Shown piece after piece: positions 16,165 through 24,861 of a stretch of DNA of 60,654 nt. The position numbers and the translations under genes are program-made. The stretch comes from Leptospira ognonensis (lineage in GTDB: Bacteria > Spirochaetota > Leptospiria > Leptospirales > Leptospiraceae), in assembly GCF_004770745.1 (NCBI RefSeq), contig NZ_RQGD01000031.1, positions 1 to 60,654 of the forward strand, in the 5' to 3' direction. Numbering within the stretch: the stretch's first letter is position 1; each line of letters starts with the position of its first letter. Below the pieces are notes generated by a model. That model ran no database searches and was not told the origin of the DNA. It saw only the letters and a list, made by a program, of their open reading frames with translations.

Positions 16165-19128
16165 CTAAAGTTTTAAGATTCGGTGTGCATGTTTTGTGCC
16201 TGCATCCATTGGATCAATAATCATATAAGACCTTCCATAGGCAGACTTATTATAGTAGATATCTAAGGAATACGCATCGTCTACTTTAGGCGATTGGAAC
16301 TGCCTTTCTGTCGATTCGATGATCTCTGCGTATTCTGATCCCTCAGATAACAAACCATAGGTACCACGGCCGGCAAGAAAGAGAGGTTTACCTGATGTGA
16401 AGGAAATGAATTCGAGAAGGCTACGAATCCATAAATAAAAAAGTAGCTTTTCTTTTTTGCTCCAATGATAGAGAACAGAATAGAGCGGATTGATTGCAAA
16501 GGCAGAAAAGAATTCAGAGATTCCGAGAGACTTGATTTTTTGCGCTGAGTAGGTAAGTAAAAACATACCAACAATCTTTCCTGAGGTTTCATCTGCAATT
16601 CGATAGTTGAACAGATTGGGTCGTAAGATTTCCTTTGGTGCGATTGACAAACAAATGCCACCCATATCTCCATAATAGGAATCAATGAATGATTTGGAAG
16701 TATAGAGTTTGTATTTACGAAGCTTAGGTGCAGCATCGGCTTTGATCGTATGATCTAGCCATTTGGCTCGCTCCGCTTCCATTTTTCCTACACGCAAAAG
16801 ACGATTCAAGGCAGCATCCAGGGAATTGATTTGGAGTGATTGTTTCTTTAAGGAAGAATAGGGGACTAGGATCTCCTTAAAATCTGAATCGCTACTATCA
16901 AATACAGATTTAATTTTCTGATTCTCTTTGAGTTCACCTACCAGTTTTTTACAAAATAATACGAGAGTATCAATTTGATACATCTGTAAGTTTTCAACGA
17001 CTATATCCTGTAAAAGCTCTTCTCGGCCGCTTGCTATTTCTTCTCCTACGAGTTTAGAATGAATTAATATACTAATTGTGAGTGGGAATAAGCTTTCAAA
17101 CCTGTCTGCATTTTTGGAGGCATAAAAAACAAGAAAGATGATCTGCCTTTCGAGATCCCAATTGGAAAATTTCACCTGGATCTCTTCTAATTGGTTGATT
17201 TGTTTTTCAATGTGCTTTATTGCTTTTTCGGTTTTTTCTTTAATGTTCTCATCGCTCGAAGTTGCAAGCGCACTTCGTTTCTCGGCAAGAGATGTCTTTA
17301 GTTCCAGGTGTTCTCTTCCCAGAATAGGGATGAGCTGGGAACATTGCCCATTCTCTTCATTAAGTGCCGCAATCAATTCGTGAAACAAATTTAGATTGAT
17401 TGTGCTACGGATTATCTCTTCACCTTTAGTATCCTTACTTTCCTTTTTGGTGTCTTCCCATTCAAATCCGATTTCGTATGGTAGTGTAGGCAATGTATTG
17501 GCCGCAGAATAGCTATGGAACAATTCGCTAAGCGTTGTGGATTTGAAATTGCTAAAATGCATTCCGATTCCTCGTAGTACAGACATTAGCAATAATTTTT
17601 GGAATTGTGGATGGATGGAGTCAATATAGGCTACATCTTGTCTAGTCCAAGCCCTGTCGCGACCATCTACAATGTCTTTTTGGTAGTCAAAAACCTGATT
17701 TTTATTTTCAGGATATTGAGCAGAGTAGGCTTCCAGGAAGCTTGCAACTGTGAATCCTTTTTTCTTTTGTCCGCTAATATAATCAGACATATTGAGGTTA
17801 GAAGCAATCGATTCGATTAGATTTCGCGCGTTCTCTTCTTTAATAGATTCGTAATATTCGGCAAAATCAATATTTCCCCAATTGCCGCGAACCATCCAAA
17901 AAGGTCTGACGAAATTTGGGTGGTGCCCACCATTAGATTCAACATTTTCTATAAACCGCATTCTCTCTGTTTGGTCTAGGTTTACAAACTGTTCGATGTG
18001 CCAACCGTAAGTATATAATCCGCCTCTGTCGGGTAATAGTTGGATGAGTCGATCCAGTTCTGTAATATAAGATGGGCTCTGCTTTTTTAGTATCTTTTTT
18101 GCTATGAGCTCTGCTAAATAGATTCCTGCTCTTGTCGGAAGAGTGGTGCGTATCACTCGAGTGAATCCTAAAAGTTCAGAATACACCTGGAAGAGAGAAT
18201 ATCCAAGACCAAGTCTTTTGTAATAACTATGATGGAACGAGACTGGATACAATGAAAAGTTTGGCAGCTTTTTCTGGAAGTAGAGTTCATCCGGATAAGC
18301 GATGTGAAAGGCTTCTTCAAGTAACGGAAGTTCTAAAACGAGTTCTAAAATTTGGTTAGCTTCTAGTTTGCCAGACAGTTGGGAGAGAAATGGCAATACA
18401 TTTCTCTTGATAAAGAAAAAGGCCATATAGTTGTTATATTGTAAATTTTTCCAATGCATTGCGTATTCGGTTTGAAAACTAGCATTGGATAACTTGCTCA
18501 ATTCGATCCTAGCAACGGGACCACCAACGTATTTGGTTAGAATGATATCTCTAGCAAGCGATAGCCGGCCATTGGCGATGATATCGGATTCATAACTTGG
18601 AGAAGCTTGCACGTCAGAGAGAATCTTCCTAATGATATGGAATGCTGGAAAATGGGTCTTGGGCCAGCTTCTCCAATTCATGTCTAACCTGAGTCGTGGT
18701 AAGATTACATATTTCAAAAATGCAGCAGGAGAGAGTTTGGATTTTGCGACATCGATAAGCAGGGATATAATTGGAGTTAGTATCTTTTGGTCTCCATTGA
18801 ATTTTCGGAGCGTATTTTCGAGGGCTGCTATTCCTTTGCCAGGATTTAACCAAGCTCTGTTCCCGTTTTCACAATAAGCAACAAACAAATCCTTTAGGCC
18901 AATTCTCTCCTTGCGGTTCTCATCAATTTCTGTGAGTGCGCGAAAAGGTAAAATTTGTTTTCTACTGACCCCTCTATTTTCGGCTTTTTGAACGTGAGAG
19001 CGGAACCTGCTAAACTCAGCGTACTCTTTGTCCAAAGCGACTTGATCATCGACGGTATTGATCAAATGAATCTCCTTCAGAAACTCACTATCGTCCTCCT
19101 CTTCACTTGTATTCGTTTCCTCCGTCAT
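16165..19128 (-). CDS. Large protein of unknown function (987 aa)
   Basis: I do not recognise this protein. The N-terminal 20 residues are acidic (TEETNTSEEEDDSEF). The middle is largely helical without transmembrane segments; a short coiled coil (about 610-650, ENIKEKTEKAIKHIEKQINQ) follows. The C-terminal 190 residues alternate strands and helices: YYGDMGGICLSIA, NYRIADETSGKIVGMFLL and FSAFAINPLYSV resemble the order of strands in GNAT acyltransferases, but no acyl-CoA loop is clear. It is convergent with the short hipA gene and stands alone. A GNAT-like tail is a weak inference. Confidence 0.6.
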   Translation of the reverse strand: MTEETNTSEEEDDSEFLKEIHLINTVDDQVALDKEYAEFSRFRSHVQKAENRGVSRKQILPFRALTEIDENRKERIGLKDLFVAYCENGNRAWLNPGKGIAALENTLRKFNGDQKILTPIISLLIDVAKSKLSPAAFLKYVILPRLRLDMNWRSWPKTHFPAFHIIRKILSDVQASPSYESDIIANGRLSLARDIILTKYVGGPVARIELSKLSNASFQTEYAMHWKNLQYNNYMAFFFIKRNVLPFLSQLSGKLEANQILELVLELPLLEEAFHIAYPDELYFQKKLPNFSLYPVSFHHSYYKRLGLGYSLFQVYSELLGFTRVIRTTLPTRAGIYLAELIAKKILKKQSPSYITELDRLIQLLPDRGGLYTYGWHIEQFVNLDQTERMRFIENVESNGGHHPNFVRPFWMVRGNWGNIDFAEYYESIKEENARNLIESIASNLNMSDYISGQKKKGFTVASFLEAYSAQYPENKNQVFDYQKDIVDGRDRAWTRQDVAYIDSIHPQFQKLLLMSVLRGIGMHFSNFKSTTLSELFHSYSAANTLPTLPYEIGFEWEDTKKESKDTKGEEIIRSTINLNLFHELIAALNEENGQCSQLIPILGREHLELKTSLAEKRSALATSSDENIKEKTEKAIKHIEKQINQLEEIQVKFSNWDLERQIIFLVFYASKNADRFESLFPLTISILIHSKLVGEEIASGREELLQDIVVENLQMYQIDTLVLFCKKLVGELKENQKIKSVFDSSDSDFKEILVPYSSLKKQSLQINSLDAALNRLLRVGKMEAERAKWLDHTIKADAAPKLRKYKLYTSKSFIDSYYGDMGGICLSIAPKEILRPNLFNYRIADETSGKIVGMFLLTYSAQKIKSLGISEFFSAFAINPLYSVLYHWSKKEKLLFYLWIRSLLEFISFTSGKPLFLAGRGTYGLLSEGSEYAEIIESTERQFQSPKVDDAYSLDIYYNKSAYGRSYMIIDPMDAGTKHAHRILKL

Positions 19129-19408
19129 GATTTTGTATCTTTTGCTCCTTTCCAGATGTGAATCAATCCAATTCCCTTATTTTAATTTGATTCTAGTTCA
19201 TGAATGGTTCTATCTCGGAAGATTTGATCCCGAATCGTTTCGCAAACAGATATATTGATTAATTATGGCGTCCGAGTCAGTTAACTTACATGATTCTGGC
19301 TTAGGAAAATCCGGTATCACAGAGTATTAATCTGCTCTAAAACCCGGGTCAATTTCGGCAGAAGTAGAAGAGGAACCCCTAGCATTTATGGTCAGGGAAT
19401 CTATCAAA

Positions 19409-19533
19409 CCCCCATCGTTTATGAATAGGGTAGGGGAGATACCCCCATCGTTTATGAGGGGACTACCCCCATCGTTTATGAGGGGACTACCCCCATCGTT
19501 TATGAGGGGACCACCCCCATCGTTTATGAGGGG
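19409..19533 (+). repeat. Iteron array, main block
   Basis: Four identical copies of CCCCCATCGTTTATGAGGGG start at 19442, 19466, 19490 and 19514, exactly 24 bp apart, with spacers ACTA, ACTA and ACCA. A shortened copy, CCCCCATCGTTTATGA, lies at 19409-19424. A period of 24 bp is a little over two helical turns, so bound proteins would sit on one face. Each unit is itself a hyphenated dyad (CCCC..AT and AT..GGGG). Confidence 0.8.
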
Positions 19534-19731
19534 TATAAAAGTACAATATTAAAAGTACTATCTGAAAAGGAAAACGAAGACAGCCCTGGACGGGCCATGA
19601 TCCTAGAGAGGAAAAGGGAAAAGACCTAAGAGGGGCCTAGAAATTGATTTCGTGCGCTTCTGGAGGCCTCCTATATTGATTTCTTAACTTTATTTTGCGA
19701 ATCACCCTGACCCGATTTTCCCCGACTTTGA

Positions 19732-19783
19732 CCCCCTTCGTTTATGAGGGGGGTAGGGGCGCGAGAACCCCCATCGTTTTTGA
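19732..19783 (+). repeat. Iteron array, distal copies
   Basis: CCCCCTTCGTTTATGAGGGG at 19732-19751 differs by one base from the main unit, and CCCCCATCGTTTTTGA at 19768-19783 is a shortened variant. They share the orientation of the main block 200 bases away. Confidence 0.7.
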
Positions 19784-19989
19784 CTAGCGCAAGATAAGCA
19801 AACCCCATACACTTTTTTCCAATTTTCAGACGATGAATTGAAGAGAAAGGGAGGATTCTATAAACCTTTTTAATCAATATGAATCTGCCAAAAGACTCGA
19901 ATAATTTATGTTACTTTAAGGATTGGTTTATGCGGGTAAGCGAGCCAGATTTTCCTACAGCTGTATGGAATTTGTCGCCGTTAGTCGTC

Positions 19990-20012
19990 AAGAAGGAGGA
20001 GGAAGATTCCTC
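19990..20012 (-). terminator. GC-rich hairpin after the 40-aa gene
   Basis: GGAGGAGGAA and TTCCTCCTCC (minus strand) form a perfect 10-bp stem with a 2-base loop, a few bases after the 40-aa stop. There is no T-tract, so it may be an mRNA 3' stabiliser and not an intrinsic terminator. Confidence 0.4.
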
Positions 20013-20020
20013 CTCCCCTC

Positions 20021-20143
20021 TTACAGATCCTCCAACACTTTGGGATATTCTTTCTGCAAATTGCCTTTTAGAGATTCCAGAATTTGTTCCGCTGCAATCT
20101 CTTCCGCAAGTGTTGGTTTCAATTCTTTCTCTTTTTCTTGCAT
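20021..20143 (-). CDS. Small acidic/basic protein (40 aa)
   Basis: ATG 20143 is preceded by TTTGGAGGAACTCAA, a strong GGAGG ribosome site at the right distance. The 40 residues (starting MQEKEKELKPTLAEEI) are a helical, charged sequence. A perfect 10-bp hairpin, GGAGGAGGAA/TTCCTCCTCC, follows the stop. No family recognised. It overlaps the end of the 42-aa reading upstream in another frame, which suggests translational coupling. Confidence 0.45.
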   Translation of the reverse strand: MQEKEKELKPTLAEEIAAEQILESLKGNLQKEYPKVLEDL

Positions 20144-20247
20144 TTGAGTTCCTCCAAATGTAAATCGTATTTCATTCGCGGAATGCTAAATTCTAAAATC
20201 CATTTCAATTCTAAAATCATGCAATCTGCTCGTTCTTGTAAGTTCAT
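20119..20247 (-). CDS. Possible small protein (42 aa)
   Basis: Start at ATG 20247 with GAGAGG seven bases upstream. The sequence begins MNLQERADCMILELKW and is amphipathic helical with a Lys-rich tail (KCKKKRKN). Its end overlaps the start of the 40-aa gene. A longer reading from 20304 is possible. Weakly supported because of its length. Confidence 0.35.
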   Translation of the reverse strand: MNLQERADCMILELKWILEFSIPRMKYDLHLEELKCKKKRKN

Positions 20248-20451
20248 CAGATACCTCTCATTGATTCCATGTCCAAAATGAGAGTAGGTGTCATTCCATT
20301 GCATGTTCGTACAGCAATTGCAATGATTAGGTGAATTAGGTGTTTTAGGTGCCCAAAAGGGTTAGGGAGGTCAAGAATCGATTTACCTGGTCTATTCCAA
20401 AAAAAACTGACACTTTCTCTCTCACTCTCCATTCAAATACAAGGAGTGATT

Positions 20452-20697
20452 ATGATCACACAAAACTATTTGCAAAAGAATTGGGAAGAACTAACAGACG
20501 AGGACATGCTTGAGTGCAGTCGTTATTTACAGGCAACCATGGATGATGAAGAGATTGAGCCCGAGCCATATGATCCAGAACCAACGTTATGGGGCCAGGC
20601 CTATCTCGAGCATAGAGAAACATTAAAGAAAAATCTTATTCCGGTAGATACATCACGTGAACCTGTTTTCTTTCCAAAAGGATTGTTGAATCTATAG
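20452..20697 (+). CDS. Small acidic protein (81 aa) of unknown function
   Basis: ATG 20452 follows AAGGAG at 20441-20446, a perfect ribosome site five bases away. The 81 residues begin MITQNYLQKNWEELTDED and are strongly acidic in the centre (DDEEIEPEPYDPEP). No family recognised; small acidic proteins near origins may be DNA mimics or partners of Rep, but nothing here proves it. The gene is convergent with the HUH Rep-like gene. Confidence 0.55.
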   Translation: MITQNYLQKNWEELTDEDMLECSRYLQATMDDEEIEPEPYDPEPTLWGQAYLEHRETLKKNLIPVDTSREPVFFPKGLLNL

Positions 20698-20780
20698 CGA
20701 GTGATAATGGATTTCTCTGGGACCTTGGATGTGATCCATAAGAGGTCCCGGTGATGAGGAAAAACTTCTTTCAAATACCG

Positions 20781-21731
20781 TTATACCCGCGCTCCTTGTT
20801 TCTTCTTTTTTAAGATAAACAGACAGCAATTAAATTTAAGTTTATACTTCTTTTCATAGTCCTTGATTAGGATTTCTCGTATTGGTATCCTGCTTCGAGG
20901 CCGATTCGCTATTGGTGTATCAGTCGAGAGGATAGGTAGAAAGGATCGTAGCATTTTTCCTGGATATTTTCTTTTGTGAATCCAATTGAGCATTACGAAT
21001 ACTTTGTGTCGGATTGAAGAATCTCGTTTTACCTGTGGGAATTTAGATTCAATCCTTCTATATATTCTCTTACTCATTTTGTGTCTAGCTTCAGAATTGA
21101 ATCCAAATGAACACAATTCCCAAACGATTTTATCGAAGTTCATTCCCTTGGTTTCATCTTCTTTTCTCGCGCAATAACCAAGGTATTTTTTAATCTCTCC
21201 TTTCAACTTAGCCATCCAAACGTGAAGGCCATCTCTATCTTCAAAAGTTATCTTCCTTTTTTTGAACTTTGCTAATCTATTTAGGATGGAATCTTCGATG
21301 TGAGATCTGAGCTGAATCCGATATCTTGTCGGAATCCAAATTGCACAATGCAGGTGAGGATTGTAACTTCCATCAATGGCGTTCCCTTCGAAGGTAAAAA
21401 ATGGGAGCTCCATTCCAGCGATAGTATTTTGAAAGTGAATTCTATTGAAATCTTTTAAGGCAATGCGAAGAGCCTCTTTCATCTCCTTTAAATCTGCGTT
21501 TCGTTGTCCTCTCTTGATCGTAATTGCGTAAGCGTGATAATTGATGCTCTTATACAAAATGTCTAATTCATAAATAAACTCTTTAAATTTGTTCCAAGTA
21601 ATTCTCTCTGCTTTGTAGCGACATGTAAGTAAAGGATCTATATTTTCAAATTGTATCTTGCTTAATTTGTCCCACCTGCATGCAATATCCCTTACATTTT
21701 TCTTGTTAATCTTGTATTTTGAAGTAATCAT
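20781..21731 (-). CDS. HUH endonuclease, Rep-like (rolling-circle type)
   Basis: A 316-residue basic protein. It has a HUH metal-binding motif, NPHLHCAIWIP with His126 and His128, and about 55 residues later a candidate catalytic tyrosine motif KKYLGYCARK (Tyr183/Tyr186, Lys190). HUH before Tyr is the order in Rep proteins; relaxases have Tyr first. Such enzymes nick the double-strand origin and restart replication. The tail is very basic. A 12-bp inverted repeat 22 bases upstream of the start (21753-21796) is a candidate nick region. Alternative: a HUH transposase. The motif match is good; the exact family is uncertain. Confidence 0.72.
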   Translation of the reverse strand: MITSKYKINKKNVRDIACRWDKLSKIQFENIDPLLTCRYKAERITWNKFKEFIYELDILYKSINYHAYAITIKRGQRNADLKEMKEALRIALKDFNRIHFQNTIAGMELPFFTFEGNAIDGSYNPHLHCAIWIPTRYRIQLRSHIEDSILNRLAKFKKRKITFEDRDGLHVWMAKLKGEIKKYLGYCARKEDETKGMNFDKIVWELCSFGFNSEARHKMSKRIYRRIESKFPQVKRDSSIRHKVFVMLNWIHKRKYPGKMLRSFLPILSTDTPIANRPRSRIPIREILIKDYEKKYKLKFNCCLFILKKKKQGARV

Positions 21732-21752
21732 TCTATCTCTCCTTAATTTTTG

Positions 21753-21796
21753 TTTGTCAGGGCATAGCTATGCATAGTAAGCCTTGCTCTGACAAA
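21753..21796. promoter_or_regulatory. Inverted repeat upstream of the HUH protein (candidate double-strand origin)
   Basis: TTTGTCAGGGCA (21753-21764) and TGCTCTGACAAA (21785-21796) pair with one mismatch around a 20-base loop, flanked on both sides by AATTTTTGTTT-like DNA. Rep proteins often nick a loop upstream of their own gene. No nick site is proven. Confidence 0.45.
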
Positions 21797-22171
21797 TTTT
21801 TGTTTCGAGATGGTGACAACTGCTCCGAAGATCATAAGTCGTCGTCTCTAGGCATCTAACAGGCAGATGGAAATTGCTTTTTATCTGCCTCGCCTTGATA
21901 AAAATTCTAAAGAAAAAACGGATATCGGAAAAGAAATTGGCGATGTTTTTGAGGTTTTTTTAATAAATGCTGTACGAAAAAAAATTATGAATTTGAAAAT
22001 TGTATGTAAGTTATTTCCTTCAAAAAAATTTTGGTAAAAGTGAATATCATGATTTATGAATGAGGTTTCATCCACAAATGATGCAATTGCTGTATGTGAT
22101 CCTTCAAATCCGGATTTTCGATTTGGTAAAAGCCGGCTTTTGCTACTTTAAAAGTGATAAGAAGTGCCTCT
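21797..22171. other. Non-coding AT-rich region
   Basis: About 370 bases without a credible gene between the HUH gene and the HTH gene. It holds a 14-bp perfect palindrome AAAAGCCGGCTTTT (22128-22141). The rest is AT-rich and unremarkable. Confidence 0.4.
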
Positions 22172-22609
22172 TCACATAGCGCATTCTAGCTGATGCATTT
22201 GATCTGAGGTTGGCGGAAGATCTTCCGCGCTCTTTTGCTTCGATGCGAGTAGAGCATGGAGAGAGGTTAGTTTTGCCCGTATCTCTTCCAGCTCCTCACG
22301 GGAAAGTTGCAACCCGCCATACTGATAGGCGCGTTCGATTTTGGCTTGGAACTCATGGAGTGGATCTAGGGCGTCATACACTGGATAGGAGAGCGCCATT
22401 TTGCGATAAGCAAGCTGTTTCTCCGTCTCAATTCTATCGAGTAGTTTTTTGAACTCAGGATCTCGTTTGGACCATTGCGTAATGATCGTGACATTTAGAG
22501 AGAGAGCTTTCGAAACTTTGCGGAAGCTGAATCCTTGTTCGATTAATAGCAGTGCAGTTTCCTTTTGTAAGGAGACTTGGGGATAGGGTCTCATTGGTCT
22601 TGCTTTCAT
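22172..22609 (-). CDS. Helix-turn-helix protein (terminase-small-subunit-like)
   Basis: Start at ATG 22609 because AAGGAGAG lies about ten bases upstream; an earlier start at 22684 adds 25 residues with no ribosome site. The 145-residue protein has an HTH (EQGFSFRKVSKALSLNVTII then TQWSKRDPEF) followed by a helical, Glu-rich region. HTH proteins of this form include small terminase-like and transposase-associated DNA-binding proteins. No phage genes are near, so a regulatory role is more likely. Confidence 0.55.
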   Translation of the reverse strand: MKARPMRPYPQVSLQKETALLLIEQGFSFRKVSKALSLNVTIITQWSKRDPEFKKLLDRIETEKQLAYRKMALSYPVYDALDPLHEFQAKIERAYQYGGLQLSREELEEIRAKLTSLHALLASKQKSAEDLPPTSDQMHQLECAM

Positions 22610-22834
22610 TCGTTTTGAATCTCTCCTTGGGTTATCAGTAAAATCGTAGAATGAAAATGGATATCGGAGAAGAAATTTTGGCAAAAAATTAGATTTTTAA
22701 AGTAGGGGAGAGGGCTTCCCGAGGATTAGGTATAATTTTGTTCTTATGGGATGTATGTAAAAAATGATTGTTTAAATGGTCATAATGGTAGATAATGAGT
22801 ATTATAATGGTCAATAAAATTTGATCTCTGAAAA

Positions 22835-23167
22835 ATGAAAAAAAGACGGGCCTACTCACGATTTGCAAAGGAAGCAGGAATGCTTCTTGGAAAAGAAATC
22901 CAATATGAAAGGAAAATTAAAAATTGGTCTGAACAAAATCTTGCCGAACGTGCCGGGATCTCTCGCACTACCTTACAAAAGATTGAGGCGGGAGATATGA
23001 CCGTTGCTTTGGGACTCGTTTTTGAGACGGCAGCGGTTCTTGGTATTCCTTTGTTTGTTGAGGAAGATCCCTCCTTAACAAAATCCATTCGCCAAACATC
23101 AGAAAAACTCGCACTTCTCCCCAAACGAATCCGCTCGAAGAATAGGAAAGTAAAAGATGACTTCTAA
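22835..23167 (+). CDS. HipB-like XRE antitoxin/repressor
   Basis: A 110-residue protein with an XRE helix-turn-helix at about residues 18-75: NWSEQNLAERAGISRTTLQK then IEAGDMTVALGLVFETAAVLGI. This form of XRE protein is usually the antitoxin of a HipA toxin. Its last codons overlap the ATG of a truncated hipA (23157-23240), the normal HipBA arrangement. With its own toxin gone it may be a relic, or it may now control the short HipA at 15211. Upstream, ATAATGGT repeats at 22777-22813 may be its operator. Confidence 0.75.
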   Translation: MKKRRAYSRFAKEAGMLLGKEIQYERKIKNWSEQNLAERAGISRTTLQKIEAGDMTVALGLVFETAAVLGIPLFVEEDPSLTKSIRQTSEKLALLPKRIRSKNRKVKDDF

Positions 23168-23330
23168 AGAAGTCTACACTCGGATTTGGCCGGAAAACGA
23201 GGTAACTCCTGTTATTTGCGGAAGAATCGAGGAGGTATGAAGTAAAATTTTCTTCGACAGAGGATCATTACAATTCCTGCTGACACAGAAGGGTGCCATC
23301 GAGAAAGACTTCATTTCGAGTTTTAAATCC
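23157..23330 (+). pseudogene. Remnant of hipA (N-terminus only)
   Basis: The ATG overlaps the end of the hipB-like gene. The first 27 residues (MTSKEVYTRIWPENEVTPVI then CGRIEEV) are the typical opening of full-length HipA. A TGA follows at 23238-23240, where the family has Gly; after it the same frame reads SKIFFDRGSLQF, still HipA-like, for a few residues before the similarity is lost and the frame stops near 23330. The kinase domain is absent. This is a broken toxin gene. Confidence 0.6.
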
Positions 23331-23440
23331 TAGATATTTTCTAGGCTATGTGAGAAAAGAGAAGCTTGAATTGAAAATGAATTGTAAAAGTGTTCGCTAG
23401 AACCTAGTCAGGCAGCTACTCACTACAGCGTTACCTTTAA

Positions 23441-23998
23441 CTATTTATTTCTCGTATAATGATGTGCGACCGTACCCGATTGGAATGTTTTCGTACTAAG
23501 GAGGTTTAATTGAACACTCTCATCGAGCTTCCAGTTTTCAAATAGACGAGGTCCTTTTCCTGAAACAACCGGATGGACAACAATGTGATACTCATCTATT
23601 AAATGGTGCTCTGAAAGTTGACTCGCGAGGCTCAGACTGCCCACCAAAATATCTTTTCCTGTTTGTTTCTTTAAAGCGCTTACTTCATCTATGAGTTTTA
23701 AATTGGATAAACGGGTGTTTGTATCCTCTACTTGTTTCCAGGTGTTGGAATAAAGGATCTTCTCTAGGGATGTAAATATATGAGCAAACTCATTTATTTT
23801 TTCTGACATGGAATTGTCTCTCGCAACATCAGGCCAAAAAGGAACCATTAGCTCATAGGTAATCCGTCCGTAAAGGATTTGGCTGGCATTGCTTAGAAGG
23901 TTGGTAAAGTAATTGTGCAAGTCATCATCGGCTATTCCGTCCGTGTGACTGCAGTGTCCATCGATAGTGGTATTGATGCCAAAAACAACTTTTCTCAT
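23441..23998 (-). CDS. Dihydrofolate reductase-like protein (RibD C-terminal family)
   Basis: A 185-residue protein of the RibD_C/DHFR-like family, NADPH-binding reductases of mostly unknown substrate. Visible are the opening [18 protein letters not shown], the [15 protein letters not shown] segment, [14 protein letters not shown] (cofactor-binding strand and helix) and [13 protein letters not shown] near the C-terminus. Length is normal. It stands alone, probably as metabolic cargo. Confidence 0.88.
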   Translation of the reverse strand: MRKVVFGINTTIDGHCSHTDGIADDDLHNYFTNLLSNASQILYGRITYELMVPFWPDVARDNSMSEKINEFAHIFTSLEKILYSNTWKQVEDTNTRLSNLKLIDEVSALKKQTGKDILVGSLSLASQLSEHHLIDEYHIVVHPVVSGKGPRLFENWKLDESVQLNLLSTKTFQSGTVAHHYTRNK

Positions 23999-24091
23999 TT
24001 GCTTTTTTATAAGAGATGGAGATTAAAAGAAAAGTAATAAAATTTACTAAATTGAAATATAAAAAATGAGCGGAAGGGATTTAAACGAAAC

Positions 24092-24475
24092 TTAAAGGCG
24101 GATCTTATCTCTACGAAGTTCTTTCCAAAATCCAAGCGGATTTGTCTCCTCTATTAGCATTGTCCACTGACTCTCGGCGTAGACGATGAAATCAATATCT
24201 TTGAAATGGCTAATCGCACTAGAAACCAACTTCATTCTCATCCAATAAATTTCTGGATTCGTTTTCTCTAATGAAAGATCTGGCTCGTCTTTAAGTATGA
24301 TTGCAAGGTCAATATCTGACCAGTCCGTATCTTCGTTTCTTGCGAAACTTCCAAATAAATAAGCACACGAGAAACCAGGGATCATTTCAATAGAAGATTT
24401 TAGATGCATGAGATAGGATTCTCTGTCTAAGCCTTCAAATCTTACTCTCGGTTTGGAATGGGTTAACGCGTTCAT
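24092..24475 (-). CDS. MNT-domain nucleotidyltransferase (antitoxin of HEPN/MNT pair)
   Basis: A 127-residue minimal nucleotidyltransferase. The core motif FGSFARNEDTDWSDIDLAII (residues 41-60) has GS followed by the D-x-D metal pair at Asp54 and Asp56; the usual Gly after AR is Asn. In HEPN/MNT systems this protein neutralises the HEPN ribonuclease, in several cases by adding AMP to it. The ATG overlaps the stop of the HEPN gene by four bases, so the two are translationally coupled. Confidence 0.85.
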   Translation of the reverse strand: MNALTHSKPRVRFEGLDRESYLMHLKSSIEMIPGFSCAYLFGSFARNEDTDWSDIDLAIILKDEPDLSLEKTNPEIYWMRMKLVSSAISHFKDIDFIVYAESQWTMLIEETNPLGFWKELRRDKIRL

Positions 24476-24861
24476 GGTGTTTGGATGTGTGAGCGTACAA
24501 AATTTAAAATGATCATGGATTGATCCATCGCATGCTTTGCCTGTGCCTGCGTAAAAGATTCAAAAGGAGCACCTTCTGGCAAGGAATCCGGGTATCTAGT
24601 AGGTATATAGAACAGATCCAATTCTTTGGCGATCGCTTCAATTTCCCCATTGATTTCAAGCTCCTGAGCAATTTTTCGCACCGAATGGGTTTTTACGATA
24701 TCGAAACCTTTGAAAAAGCAAAATGCCTTCAATGCTTTCTCTGCCACCTGTTGAGCGATAAAGCAAGTTTGAGAGTAATGACCAGCCTCTAAGGAATGAT
24801 TTCCCCATTCCCAATCATTTTCAGCTTGTCGAAACCAATCTAAATAGCGGTTGGAACCCAT
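24472..24861 (-). CDS. HEPN-domain protein (toxin of HEPN/MNT pair)
   Basis: A 129-residue HEPN protein: four helices with YLDWFRQAENDWEWG at the start, CFIAQQVAEKALKAF near residue 35 and a THSVRKIAQEL segment near residue 60. HEPN proteins of this family are ribonucleases or their relatives. The classical R-x4-6-H dyad is not obvious, so activity is uncertain. It is the first gene of the pair, with the MNT gene overlapping its stop. Confidence 0.82.
   Translation of the reverse strand: MGSNRYLDWFRQAENDWEWGNHSLEAGHYSQTCFIAQQVAEKALKAFCFFKGFDIVKTHSVRKIAQELEINGEIEAIAKELDLFYIPTRYPDSLPEGAPFESFTQAQAKHAMDQSMIILNFVRSHIQTP

Larger units (their letters stand above)
19129..20020. other. Long non-coding region carrying the iteron array (candidate origin)
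   Basis: Almost 900 bases without a credible gene. It contains seven copies, two of them incomplete, of a 20-bp repeat with CCCC and GGGG ends (19409-19533 and 19732-19783), a GC-rich stretch between them and AT-rich flanks. Together with parAB and the HUH protein nearby it is the best candidate for a replication origin. Confidence 0.55.

Noticed and set aside
19409..19533. CRISPR-like regular repeat array
   Set aside because: Repeats are 20 bp with nearly constant 4-bp spacers and there are no cas genes, so this is an iteron array.
19879..20163. 94-codon plus-strand gene
   Set aside because: No ribosome site, and it lies opposite the better supported 40-aa and 42-aa readings; composition follows the complementary strand.
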